A stretch of 64,000 nt of DNA from Phallus indusiatus (taxonomy: Eukaryota > Basidiomycota > Agaricomycetes > Phallales > Phallaceae): NCBI GenBank assembly GCA_027605045.1, contig JAQFWX010000011.1, forward strand, positions 62,001 through 126,000. The letters run 5' to 3'. Positions 22,534 to 35,460 of this stretch are shown one piece after another (position 1 is the first letter of the stretch; every line of letters starts with the position of its first letter). Both the position numbers and the translations under genes were made by a program. The notes below the pieces were generated by a model that saw only the letters and a program-made list of their open reading frames with translations, was not told where the DNA came from and searched no databases.

Positions 22534-24214
22534 AGTCTGGTTAGGATCCAGACCAGTTGCGCGCAAATTCTAGACAAAGTTTACTGTTTTATATACAGTA
22601 TGGTATACCTAGAATACACCCTAAAAATACGAAAAAGTCGTTCATCAATAGTCAATCGGGTTAGACTTCGATGAAGACATAAAGAGCGTCCTGCGACTTC
22701 TGTCGGAATCAGCTACAAACAAAATACCAAAACAAATCCAGCTTCCCTCAACGCGCCTCTCGCCGCCATACTTATATAAAGCTGATCTTAGACAAAGGTA
22801 AATGACGTACTGTCCGAAGATGACTGTCACTGCAGCTACTTTGACGACGCGCCCAACGTATGCTTCAACTAACCGTGAACTATGTATAGATAATAGAGTT
22901 GACGTTGAAATAATATGAGAAAGCTAGAATCAAACACAAATCAAAAAAGCTAACATACCAACAAACAAAGTGACGTGAATGCCTATATATACAAGATCAT
23001 CGCCTTGTTTGGAGTTGGATATTGAGTAAAACCAAACTTTGGAATTGAAATGCCGGTTCTTCTGTGTGTCGGACGGTGTTCCAAACCTCTGCGGAAGTGG
23101 TAGATTTGACATTCGGGAGTAAGGCAGAACGTAGCAAACAGTCTAATTATCTGTACGAATGAGGTGAGAATAAAATGAGATTCCGGCTGAATAAGAAGCG
23201 AAATTAAGCTGGATAATTTAAAACCCACACACCTGCGACTACAGATGTTAGTAATGCACTTTGAAAATTTGGACCTGACCGAAAAAAAACTTCACATCAG
23301 ATACGATGGCTAAAACCCTATGCGTTTCTCATTGACACCCGCCCGCCACTGAATTTGGCTGCTCCTGAAAATATCGTGACCATTCTCAGACCAGCTGGTT
23401 CTGATTTGAAATATATTGGTACATAAAGCGAATATTTTTTGAAGGATATGGCTCGCTAGTTTTTCGAGAAGGCTTTGCTCTGTTCATGCATCTATTGTCA
23501 ATGGGCCCAGGTTGACCACATTGGTCCACGTTGGTGGGGGCTGGCGGCGAGATGAAATGTACCGTTGACAAACATGAGGGGCGGTATCAGGTACTCACGC
23601 ACTCCTTGCACTTACTTAGTAGAATTTTTGTGCGACTCAAATGTCGGTAAACAATGCCCGAGTGCTGATAACCGAACTTTGTTGCAACGCAACTAAATGC
23701 AGGGTTAAACAAATTATATAATCCTGGTTCAGGTGTATATAAGATCTTCGGAGACGCGGGTACACGTCACCTATCGCTTCTTCTCTTTTCTCTCTACCAC
23801 GACTTGTCAACTGAGACTTGAGCAGGCTTTGTCCCTCGGCCTGAAACTGAGATTTCTGGCTCTGACGCTGGACAACTAGGTGTGTAATAGTGTGCTTAGG
23901 ATTTACTTATTTTAATTTATGTTTATTATAGCATAGCATTGTCTCTCCCTTTGTACTTTGCGTGGTGGTCTTGTTGAAATTTGATAGTTAATATAGCTTT
24001 TTTTTGTATGTTTACTAGTATTACGTAATATATAATATAAACCTTTTTCCAACTACAAATCGTGTCCTTCGGTCCTAATACTTGCCCCATACAATATGTG
24101 ATGTACTGATTTGAGCGGCTTTTACGGATCCTTCTAATACATCACTGATACTGGAAAATTCATCCTGATAACCTTGCCATTTCCTGATCAATGAGGCCAC
24201 TGCCCAATCATGGT
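22534..24214. other. Gene-poor DNA; possible LTR fragment
   Basis: No gene is supported. Around 23730-23880 a TATA-like gtgtatataag is followed by a long C/T-rich stretch with an AT-rich tail to about 24075, a layout like the U3-R-U5 part of an LTR or like an orphan promoter and leader. Near 24098-24165 the short inverted ends gtgatgta and tacatcac occur. No second LTR, primer-binding site or retroelement frame is present, so the identity is unproven. Confidence 0.25.
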
Positions 24215-24308
24215 CTTCAGCCTAGTCAGACCGCCTTCAGGCTTGTTCAGGCGACCACTTTCTGACGGCTGCTGAAGGCCCCTGAAGGCCTGATCAGGCC
24301 TGATCGGG
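24215..24308. repeat. CTGA-motif cluster 2, quasi-palindromic
   Basis: The left part carries TCAG-type units (cttcagcc, agtcagac, cttcaggc, ttcaggcg) and the right part CTGA-type units (ctgacgg, ctgaagg, ctgaagg, ctgatcagg). The block is therefore the same motif as cluster 1 arranged head to head and able to fold. Confidence 0.7.
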
Positions 24309-24753
24309 CACTTTCGATTTTTGCGACAAGCCCTTCATCAGCGAGTGGATTGATTGTCCAAAGTGGTTGATGGACAAGGTTCAACTTGAAATAACGCGTT
24401 ACGTCGTTAATTAACTGTGCCATTTGCGTCCTTAGCGCTTAGCGCTTAGCTTAAAGCATTTCTGGTCTGGGCGGTTACTTCTTGCCTCCCTTGCTCACCA
24501 CCTCCACTCGTTTTCCCGTAAATTATATTCATTCCAATTATTTCCGTTCAATAATAACAATAATATATCAAGGTAAGCCTTTTTACACGCCATCTTTAGT
24601 GTCCTATCGTATTTGACTACTAATTCTCTGCAGATATCGATGAGGCCCCAAGTCAGAGGGACAGGAGTCTAGTGAAGTGCCGGGAGGCTCATTGACTCCG
24701 TCAAGAAACTGTTCAGGTTGGTTTTCTCTTCTTCAATATAAATGATATTCTAT

Positions 24754-24885
24754 ATGGCTGTTAGGTACCGAAGTCGAGAGATGGAGATTATGGGGAATTA
24801 TGAGGAGGAACCTTATATACGAGAAACCGACCCTTGGAAGAACGCCAACGTACGCCGCGAGTTTTCTCGTCATCGTCGGATCTAG
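24754..24885 (+). CDS. Tiny tandem-array protein, unit 1
   Basis: An ATG-to-TAG frame of 43 residues begins MAVRYRSREME and ends REFSRHRRI. It shares its beginning (MA-R-Y, then GN and EEEP) and its end (DPWK, R-HR-RR) with the 76-residue frame at 25246. It lacks that frame's middle part. The protein is highly charged, with no signal peptide, membrane segment or known motif. Coding status is uncertain; similarity between units is the only support. Confidence 0.35.
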   Translation: MAVRYRSREMEIMGNYEEEPYIRETDPWKNANVRREFSRHRRI

Positions 24886-25086
24886 AAGAATCATGTATGT
24901 TGACCTACGCTTCCTGATGAATGCACTGATTACGTTCGTCACTATTATAGAATTTGTGGTTGGGAATGACGTTTATATCCTGCATATACATGCGATACCA
25001 TACAAATATCCAACGACATTCCCTACACCATTGAGCATGTCAACCGTCTGGTGGTGAATCTGAATGTGCTCCTCTTATGGAGTCCA

Positions 25087-25218
25087 GATTCCTTCGGGAC
25101 ATTTGAATTAGACAACACGGACCTGATCCTCTTCAACCCCTGGGAGTTCGCGGAGCCGGACCCCGATCCTTGGAAAGGCCGCGAGTTTCCTCGCTTGCAT
25201 CGTCTTCGTCGGGTGTAG
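25087..25218 (+). pseudogene. Tiny tandem-array protein, unit 2 (5'-truncated)
   Basis: An open frame without a start reads FGTFELDNTDLILFNPWEF and ends WKGREFPRLHRLRRV and a TAG. It aligns with the second half of unit 3 (FGTAEFEPTFFNPWEF to RLHRLRRV). The nucleotide match continues about 20 bp past the stop (gagaaggcggacagcgcat). It is a truncated repeat unit. Confidence 0.5.
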
Positions 25219-25245
25219 GAGAAGGCGGACAGCGCATTATTTTAT

Positions 25246-25476
25246 ATGGCTGCTAGGTACTCAAGAGACGAGTTGGACGCCATCGGGAATGAAGAAGAAC
25301 CGCGTGGCAGGCCAATTGACCCGCGGGCGGACTACGGCCCAGAATTCGACCCCTGGAGAAATCCAGATCCGTTTGGAACGGCCGAATTCGAACCCACCTT
25401 CTTCAATCCCTGGGAGTTTGCGGACCCTTGGAAAGGCCGCGAGTCTCCACGCTTGCACCGTCTTCGTCGGGTGTAG
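25246..25476 (+). CDS. Tiny tandem-array protein, unit 3
   Basis: The longest unit encodes 76 residues from ATG 25246 to TAG 25474-25476. It starts MAARYSRDELDAIGNEEEP, continues with an acidic, Pro- and Trp-rich middle (FDPWRNPDPFG, FFNPWEFADPWKG), and ends in the basic RLHRLRRV. Repeated DPW motifs are notable. There are no introns and no known domain. The close matches to units 1 and 2 point to local tandem duplication. Whether it is expressed is unknown. Confidence 0.4.
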   Translation: MAARYSRDELDAIGNEEEPRGRPIDPRADYGPEFDPWRNPDPFGTAEFEPTFFNPWEFADPWKGRESPRLHRLRRV

Positions 25477-25979
25477 GAGAAGGCGGACAGCGCATATACC
25501 CAAGGTGAATATGGACTTCGATATTCTATTATGCCAATAAATTTGTATACTCATGCTTCTGCATAGTTCCCCCCCCCTGCGCTGTCCGAGTCCCCCAGGT
25601 CCGACTCGTCCAACGTTCCGCCTTCAAAATTTCTCAGACAGACCGGATATTATTTTAAATTCAACTTTAATTGGGAATAACGTTGATACCTGTATATACA
25701 CGCGATACCAATACAATATCCAACGACATTCCCTACACCTTTGGGCATGTCCACCGTTTGGTGGTGAATCTGAACGCGCTCCCCTTATGCATATACCCAC
25801 CGTTCAAGTTCTCAAAGCTGATATCTTGGAACTGGCTACCTCAGAAATCTTCCTAGTAAATTGATCGTTTTTTATACTATAACTTTAAACTTTGATATTT
25901 CTCGGTGGATAACTAACCTACACTGGTGGTACCACCGTGAAGGATCACCTTTTACAGCTATAGGAATACAGCAGTTTAA

Positions 25980-27867
<1,888 letters not shown>

Positions 27868-28998
27868 ATGTCCGATTCCGCGCCCATCAACAAGTCAACT
27901 AAATCACTCTTATTATTCGATGTGGACGACACGTTAACCATACCCAGACAAGTTCGTTATCCACCTTTTCCCGCTTTTTTTTGGTTGGCGTTTTTATGAT
28001 CTAATCTAATCAAAAGCGATCAATAGAAAGCTTCAAAAGAAATGTTACAGCTGCTTAAAGATGTTCGGAAGAAACATGATATCGGGTTTGTTGGAGGTTC
28101 GGATCTGGTCAAAATCAGGGAGCAGCTTACGGTTGATGGCGTAGACGGTACGTACGTACTACTCCGTCCCAGCGCATTAAAAGTATAATTGAGCGTTTCT
28201 TTCTTAAAAGCCTTGGAAATATTTGATTATGGTTTTCCCGAAAATGGAGTATTGGCTTACAAAGGAACAACCGTTATATCCGAAGTATCATTCATCCAAC
28301 AACTTGGAGAAGAGAAATACAAAAAATTGGTCAATTTCATCTTGCACTACATTGCTGATATGGATATTCCTATCAAACGGTGCGTCCTTGATCTTTCATA
28401 ATACATTTCGAAAACGGGCTACTTATTTCTCTTTGCAGAGGCACCTTTGTCGAGTTCAGAAAGAGCATGATCAATGTCAGCCCCATAGGACGAAACGCTA
28501 GGTTCGGCTTCCACACAATCCCAATTTACCAAACCTTTTTCAAACAGCAAAAAACAGCGTAGAAGAACGCAATGCTTTTTTAGAATACGATAAGGTTCGA
28601 GACAATATAATATATCCATACGGTACTTTATGTTTACTTCTCTTAGGAACATCAACTACGCGCCAAATTCGTTCGCATTCTTCAAGAGAAATTCTCCGAT
28701 TTTGGCTTAAAGTTTTCAATTGGCGGTCAAATCTCTTTTGATATTTTCCCTCAAGGTTGGGACAAAACGTATTGTCTCAGACACGTCGAAAATGAAGGAT
28801 ATAAGGAAATACATTTCTTCGGTGATAAGACTTTCAAGGTTAGTCAGTCTTGGCCTTTCGGACTTTATATATATAACTCGGTTGGTTTTGGTACAGGGCG
28901 GAAACGACTATGAGATTTATTCGGATCCTAGGACTGTCGGACACGCTGTTAGCAATCCTGAACACACAGCTCGTATCCTGAAAGAATCTTTCATCTGA
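27868..28998 (+). CDS. SEC53: Phosphomannomutase
   Basis: Seven exons (27868-27951, 28027-28147, 28211-28379, 28439-28501, 28558-28594, 28647-28838, 28897-28998) join to 255 residues, the family's normal length. The HAD nucleophile motif is FDVDDTLT (about residues 17-24). Further marks are [41 protein letters not shown] (substrate loop), and the C-terminal [16 protein letters not shown] and [17 protein letters not shown] with metal-binding Asp residues. The enzyme interconverts mannose-6-P and mannose-1-P in the cytosol, feeding GDP-mannose for N-glycosylation, O-mannosylation and GPI anchors. One exon is only 37 nt. It is transcribed away from RVB1. Confidence 0.96.
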
Positions 28999-29690
28999 GA
29001 AGAATAATCTAGAAATCCGTTTTCCTTCCGGTATAAATGAACTATTATTTATTTATTTTTGGTGGAGTGGTAATACAACTTGAACGTGAAATATTCACCT
29101 TGGGAAGCCCTGAATCAAGTTTTCAATTTGATATTGAACAAAAGAGCCAACTACATATTATCGTCGTATCAGATGCGCCTGCTTCATCTACGTACGAAAC
29201 CCGAAAAATTGAAAACCTGGCTGTATGCGTCTGGCTACCGACTGGCAATGCGTGCCTGTCCTCAAGCTGGCGATAACAAGTGATCACTGAACCAGTTCCC
29301 GTTTCAATAAAAAAGAACTGCAGCCAAAACAACGGTTACCGGGTCACCGCGTTTATGGACAGCCAGTGAAAATACAAGATATACCGTATGCAGTTCAAGT
29401 TCACCAATTTCAATGGCAAATCAATGTATGTATTTGACAATGGCTACAGCTTGAAGTCAAAGAAAATGAAAGAAAAAAAGAAGATATTTTTAAAACAAGA
29501 ACACGACTTTCATCATCACCTGGATGGCAACAGTAGATATGTATATTACGTCAAATAGATCCTTTTCGCCCCCAGCCCCCTTACCACCACCCCAAAGAAA
29601 CCATCCCCAACTGAATGCGCGCTAGATTTCCACGAGACGACAATGTGTCGACCAACAATGGCTCTCTACCTGCAGCCATTAGTCGTTGCT
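28999..29690. other. Convergent intergenic region
   Basis: The 3' flanks of phosphomannomutase and citrate synthase lie here. No further feature is seen. Confidence 0.4.
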
Positions 29691-31716
29691 TCAGTTCTTG
29701 CCTTTGAAAATGTTTTCAATAGCTTCGGTGCTGTAACTCTTGGGACGTTCAATCGGAGCACCGAGAGCGCGATCCCAGATCAGTTGGGGCATAACACCCA
29801 AAGCACGCGAAACACCGAAAAGAACAGTGTAGAAATTCATTTGATTAAGACTAGAATCAGTAGAATGAAATAAGAATCTCAGACGGCTTTTTGTTTGAAT
29901 TATTGAACGTACCCGTAGTGTGTCAATAGAACACCTGAGTGGGCGTCAACGTTCGGGTAGGGGTTCTTCGCTTTTCCAGCCTGTATTAGATTACATTAAA
30001 ATCATGAGTCTCCGAAACGGAAAAGGAGTGGAAGAGGAAGAGGAAGCGGAACGTACTTCGAGAAGAATGTTAGGAACGAGTTTGTATATCTGAGCAACAA
30101 GTTTGAAAAGAGGATCGTCGGGCATGTATTTCTGCGCAAACTCCCGTTGTGCGATGTATCGGGGATCCTACAAGTAACAGGAAGTTTTAGAGTAGAGCTG
30201 AGTGTATCAATAAGAAACAACTATTACCGTCTTGCGAAGAACGGCGTGTCCATAACCAGGGACAACTTGGCCGCCTTTGAGTGTTGCCCAGACGTAATCT
30301 TTGACGGCGTCGTCAGTGGGGTTGTCGCCGAGTTTTGATCGCATTCGTTCAATCCAGGTAAGCACTTCTTGGTTGGCCAAACTGTGGTACAAAATGAAGA
30401 TGAACGATTGCTATCTATGAGAAAGCAAAGAAGCATTTACCCGTGTAATGGACCGGCGAGACCGTTAAGAGATGCAGCGAAGGAGAGGTAAGGATCAGAG
30501 AGAGCAGAGCTGACTAGCTTGCCGGTGTGAGCTGATACATTACCACCTTCGTGGTCACTATAGAACAAATTAACACCAAAAGAAAACCAACGTGGAAGAA
30601 ACATACCTGTGAATGGTCAAGTACAACCTCATCAACTCAACAAAGTCATTCTTCTCAGCAAACCCAAGCAAATTGGACAAGTTGTATGAATAGTCTTTTG
30701 TAGCGTCGATAGCAGGTAATTTACCGCCTCCGTAGATATTACGGAAAATGCGACCGGTGATATTGGGAAGACGAGCGATCCTTTTAACCGGGTGTCATTA
30801 AGATTCGGGATTCCGCACTTGAAGAGCCGCGAGAAAACTTACAAATCCATAGCATCTTCGTACACGGGCTTCCAGTATTCTTTCTTCGAAATACCTTCTT
30901 GATATGCTTTGGCAAAAGCGGAGTTGTAGTTCAACTAATATAATATGATAAGAATGAGTTATATGGCACCGAAGCAGGACAACTTACAGCGGTTATGGCC
31001 ATTGAGAACTGACTCATGGGATGCAAATCCGACGGACAGCGATCCAGAATCTCCTCAACAAAAGCCGGAATAGAAGAACGAGCAGCCCAATCTTCACTGA
31101 GCGCTTTCACCTGCTCAGCAGTCGGAATGTCGCCTGTCAAAAGGAGCCAAAAGATTCCTTCTGGGAGGGGTTCGCTTCCACCGGGAGCGGTGGGTAATAA
31201 TTGTTTGATCTCAGGAATGCTTTTGCCGCAGAAGCGGATACCTTCGTCGGGGTCGAGAACGGAGCCTTCCCAGATGAGAGCTGGGAGACCGCGCATACCA
31301 CTTGTTGAGGGACAAGTAAGGTCACTGTGTTTCTTATTTGAGATTTAAGCAACTGTTGACGTTACCCGTAGAGTTGATCGACTATGACTGGACCGAATGC
31401 TTTCTTGCCATGTTCAGCGCGAACTCGTTTGACCTAGGTTATTGAGCAAAGGTGGTATGATGAAGCAATTTGTGTAGTACATACATTCTCTAAACGTTGG
31501 GGAATGAGTTCCGCGACACGTTCCTTTAGACCTTGAGCCTTTGTTGAAGAAAATCGTTTGGTGGTAAGATTGAGGGATGCTCTTGTCTGTTGGAAGGAGT
31601 GGCCCCAAACCCCAAAGGAAAAAAACGGGAGAGTATATGTCAAGCAAAAGTAGAGTGCGTATAAAAAGAAAAAGACAGACCTGGGACTTGAGTGCAACAC
31701 GTAAAGCAGATGACAT
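29691..31716 (-). CDS. CIT1: Citrate synthase, mitochondrial
   Basis: Eleven exons (31681-31716, 31485-31538, 31366-31433, 30988-31300, 30843-30934, 30607-30780, 30441-30557, 30228-30381, 30057-30167, 29913-29980, 29691-29850) join to 448 residues. The start [17 protein letters not shown] is a short basic amphipathic leader that fits a mitochondrial presequence. Family marks: [23 protein letters not shown] across an intron, [13 protein letters not shown], the catalytic His in [13 protein letters not shown], the second His in [16 protein letters not shown], and the catalytic Asp in [10 protein letters not shown]. The enzyme condenses acetyl-CoA with oxaloacetate in the matrix as the first TCA step. 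Several exons are short and boundaries rest on phase and family continuity. The end IFKGKN has no peroxisomal targeting signal. Confidence 0.96.
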
Positions 31717-33491
31717 TTTTGGGAGGAAGATAAAATCACAGAAACTGAGCTGTGTGTGGTGTTGGTGGAATGAAAAAGGAAGCGGACCAAGGTTTTTTTT
31801 TTGGTCGCGCCCTTTACATCATACATATAAGGGCCCCGGGTATATTCGGGCGTCACTGGCTCCGAAAGTCGTTCGCTGCCTTGAAAAAGTATATGAGAGA
31901 ATGACGCTTGGAGCCGAGTGCGTGGTGTTTGCTTTTGCTTGTGATATTTTGAATGAGAATCAAATATCTTCTGACAGCTGCAAAGGGTCCTCAATATGAA
32001 GTCAGAAGTTGGATGAGCAAACGCGAACTCGGACAGGGACACACTGAAGGTCTTCTCGAGGGCGGGGCAGCCAATCGCAGTGCCGGGAGAAACCCGAAGG
32101 CTTCCCACTGACGGACAGTGTCTGTTCCGAAACAACCAACAACAAGCCAATTCCCGGCTCACACATGGATACATTAACATTTCACTTGATTGATGTTATA
32201 TCACGAGACCAAGGAATGGCACTCCGCACGGCGAATGTGGGGGTTCTCTTCGATATGAACGAAAGATGTCGTATATAGTGGGAGATAAAACAAGGACCCA
32301 ATCGCGTCGGAATTCTTGAAACCGAGTCAGCCCTGTTCAATCCTTTTCTCAACAATCGTGGAGCGGTTTAACTTTTGACTAGAGGTTCCATCGACTTGGA
32401 CTCCGCAGTACGCAATCTGAAACAAAATCGAGCAGTCATACCAAAGGGAAAGAAGGGTACAATGCCATATATGTATATCCATCTGCCAAAGCTCGTGAAA
32501 TAATGCCAGAGGTCATCGACTGGTGTAACTCCAATACGGTCCCCGATTGATGGAGAGAACCAATGACTGCGCATTCTCACAACAAGCCTAATAATATTGA
32601 GGCCGTCATTCGGTCTTGTTTATCATTGGACTCGTATGAGCTGGCAATATGGGGTGAGTAGAGAGAAAAGCCATGCATAAAGCCCTAGGATGGCAGTCGA
32701 CCGACAACGTGCACTCTGCAAACAATGCCAAGACCAATGTACAAATGTATGTATGAACGTCCCCGCTTTATAAGTAATGGTCGACTATCCCTTTATTTAT
32801 GTAACAAAAGAACTCATGAACTAACGGTAATCAAATTTGGAACGCCGTGTGTGTGTGTGATTTTCAATCTGATAATAGTGAACTTGCAGCTGATTACGAA
32901 TTCAATGACCGCTGAAAGTAACAAACATGCATGTTGTTTGTACGAGCTACTACTAGGAGTATACACATGTTCAAAAGGTAAAGAGAGGTGCATCCTTGGC
33001 TAGAAGACTCCTATTGTTCTTTCCTAAAGGAAACTATTGGACTTAAATTGAAGATCTTCATGCGGATAGGAAATCCACATCGGCTTGTTAGCGTCAATTT
33101 CTTTGCGTTTTGGTTGAAAGACTACAGCTGACAATTGCCAGTTAAGAGTTGATCAACTGTAGTAGGTGCCATGGCTTGGCCATGGCAGTGATTTGAATGA
33201 GCAGATGGAAGAGACTAGGGAAATACCACATCGAATTTTGACAAGTATTATCACGCAGGATTAATCTTGAATATTTACTGCATAACCCCTTGCTACATTG
33301 GCCGAACCAAGCACTGGCAGTGCATTTGTGAGGTGTTGACGGACTAGGGTAAGTTAGCGCCCCGTGTTACGTCATCCGCCAGCTTTTTCACATGATCCGG
33401 CTATAACAACAGCTCTCTTGTCATCCGGTCCACCCAAGTAAATAAACTGCTAGGGTTTACACCCTTTCTCTTTTTCCTCGTCTCTCCCACC
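31717..33491. other. Long divergent intergenic region
   Basis: This 1.8-kb stretch separates the citrate synthase start from the next plus-strand gene. A long minus-strand open frame runs through the citrate synthase leader and intron but has no family resemblance. A short (gt) run lies near 32850. No gene or element is supported. Confidence 0.4.
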
Positions 33492-35136
33492 ATGCCTACC
33501 AGCACGGCAACAGTCACGGTCTCCTTCAACGGTCCCAGAGTTACAAAGCTACCTGTCTCCACCAAAAAGAAAGGTGGCCCGGCGACGACCAATTTGAAAC
33601 ACACCCTTGCCACCTTGCGCTCTCTGTACAACCGTGCTGCAAAAGCATTCATTCAGCGCGACATGGTCCTCACATATTCGCTCATTACTTCTGCCTTTTC
33701 GAATTTGCATTCTCCAGTCTCATCGGCTCAGGATTCTCTAAATTCCCAGCGCCGTAAATGGGACGTTCTCCGTGTAACGCTCGAGGCGACCGTATACACC
33801 TCAAATACTCCATCCATTAATTTATTACCCGAGTCTCTCCAAATGACATTGCGCTTATCGCCACCATCAGTTATAGCGACAATGCATACACGTTCATTAC
33901 AATTATTCACACCTTCAAGTCATTCTCGTCCAACAGCGGAGTTTCTTCCACCTCAGGTCCTGGTAACGCTCGCCTTGGCCTCTGTAAAATTAGATTGCCC
34001 GCAAGTCGGGCGGGAGATTGTAGAAGATTGGCTGTCTAGGAGGATTCGGCCTTCCGAAGAAGAGTTGTCGTCGCAAGATCCCAAGGTGCTTGCAGAAGCT
34101 TTGGAGGGCTATGAAAAGGTTGTGGAGGTGTATTGTCTGCATCTTCTGCCGAGATTGGGCGAATGGGATTACATCAGAGAGTTTCTTGCTTACGAGCGCG
34201 AACTACTCGAGGAACGTCGCATGGTAAGTCCTTTTTAGTAGACTCCCCCATCATTGGAAATATATATCTGATTTTGATGCCCCGAAGCAACTTCTTCGAA
34301 CTGTTGAGAGGCTGCATTCGGAATACGTTTCTGGATTGGACCGTATCAGACAACAAGAACGTGTGCCTAGCGTCTCATTGAGTCCTTCATCTCCATCTCC
34401 ATCTACTTCTTCCAGCCGCACAGCCACTCCTAAGATCGTGCCTAACACGTCATCATCGTCATCATCTCCATCTCCTTCAAGTCCAGACCGAACGCCTTCT
34501 CCTAGTCCATCAGTTGCCTCCGCGTCGACTACCTCAACACATACCGCTGTACCAACTCGTCGTCCGAATGGTCTTTCGGCGGTCGCTTCTTCTTCAAGTG
34601 CAACGCCGACATCTCCGGCACCAAGTTCGGCGTATCTACAGCCTCCTCGAAGTACCACTGACAGCACAACATCGACAATCCAACGTCCATCCCACGTTCT
34701 TTCGCCATCGCACCCGCACAAAGCAGTTTCATCCTCTCATCCTGCATCATCATCATCCCTATCATCCGAAACAATATCACCATCATCATCAGCATTATCC
34801 CGATCCTCGATTTCACAACCGTCCCTAATAACACTCATCAGATCATCCCTGCTTCCTCATCTTACCAAATCCAAAGTCTCGTTCTTCGTTATCATGTGTC
34901 TGGTCTCTATCGTGTCATACCTGTTTCGTCTTCGGCGGAAACGTCTAAGAATGCTTAGTTTGACAGGATCATCGAGTGCTGGTACTACCTCTAGCAAGCT
35001 AATTACATCTCATGCGAGCGATTTGGAAGAAGTCAGACGCCGATTAGGTGGTGGTGGTAGTGGCACAGGAGTATGGGCCGGTGCGAGACGTGCCATATAC
35101 GACGTTGCTCGAATGGCCGTGGGTGGGTTAGCTTGA
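33492..35136 (+). CDS. Tail-anchored protein, possible Pex26-like peroxin
   Basis: Two exons (33492-34223, 34288-35136) join to 526 residues. The N-terminal 240 residues look helical and TPR-like: LKHTLATLRSLYNRAAKAFI, PPQVLVTLALASVKLDC and QVGREIVEDWLSRR. A long Ser/Pro/Thr low-complexity linker of about 200 residues follows. Near the C-terminus a single membrane segment (VSFFVIMCLVSIVSYLF) is followed by very basic RLRRKRLRM and about 70 further residues. Helical N-half, disordered linker and C-terminal anchor with basic flank match the layout of Pex26/Pex15, which recruit the Pex1-Pex6 ATPase to peroxisomes. The sequence match is weak, so the name is a suggestion. The 70-residue tail after the anchor is long for a strict tail-anchored protein. 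Confidence 0.55.
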
Positions 35137-35460
35137 TACGATGATAAAATGCGAAGTGTAATGGTTTAATTTTATATTCGATTCGAGATGACGGTACCAG
35201 TGGTAAAGTTATTTGTCAACCCTTTCTTTTTTCTTCATCGGATTAGGAGGATCATATTTGGATACTTTGTTTTTTCCTTATGTAGCTTCTTTTGTTGTCA
35301 AATCTTTGTATTGGCACCCTGTTATTCTCTTTCATATATAAGATACAATACAACACACTCTTAATGAATTATAGTTTTTGGGTCCCTGAGTCCTTTCGTG
35401 ACGCTACGCGTCGTCACTTTTGAGTGTGACCTTGACCTTTCCTCTTTCCAAACTCTCATA
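35137..35460. other. Short intergenic region
   Basis: It holds the 3' flank of the tail-anchored gene and the promoter of the RFC gene. The MCB-like acgcgt at about 35406-35411 upstream of the replication gene is a possible S-phase element; this is inference from one short match. Confidence 0.35.

Larger units (their letters stand above)
24962..25790. repeat. Local segmental duplication carrying the tiny-protein units
   Basis: A stretch of about 120 bp at 24962-25080 (containing gcgataccatac, aatatccaacgacattccct and ggtggtgaatctgaa) recurs at 25672-25790 with scattered changes. Together with the three coding-like units this shows the 24.7-25.8 kb interval was made by repeated tandem duplication of a block of roughly 0.5-0.7 kb followed by deletions. 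Confidence 0.8.

Noticed and set aside
23640..24110. Complete LTR retrotransposon
   Set aside because: Only one LTR-like stretch is present, with no second LTR, primer-binding site or gag/pol frame, so I kept it as a low-confidence note.
31434..32180. Long minus-strand open frame of about 248 residues around the citrate synthase start
   Set aside because: It runs through exon 2, intron 1 and the 5' leader of citrate synthase in another frame and resembles nothing. The spliced CIT1 model explains the region.
34251..34721. Minus-strand frame of 156 residues opposite the Ser/Pro linker of the Pex26-like gene
   Set aside because: It is the complement of low-complexity Ser/Thr codons, which commonly leave an open antisense frame.
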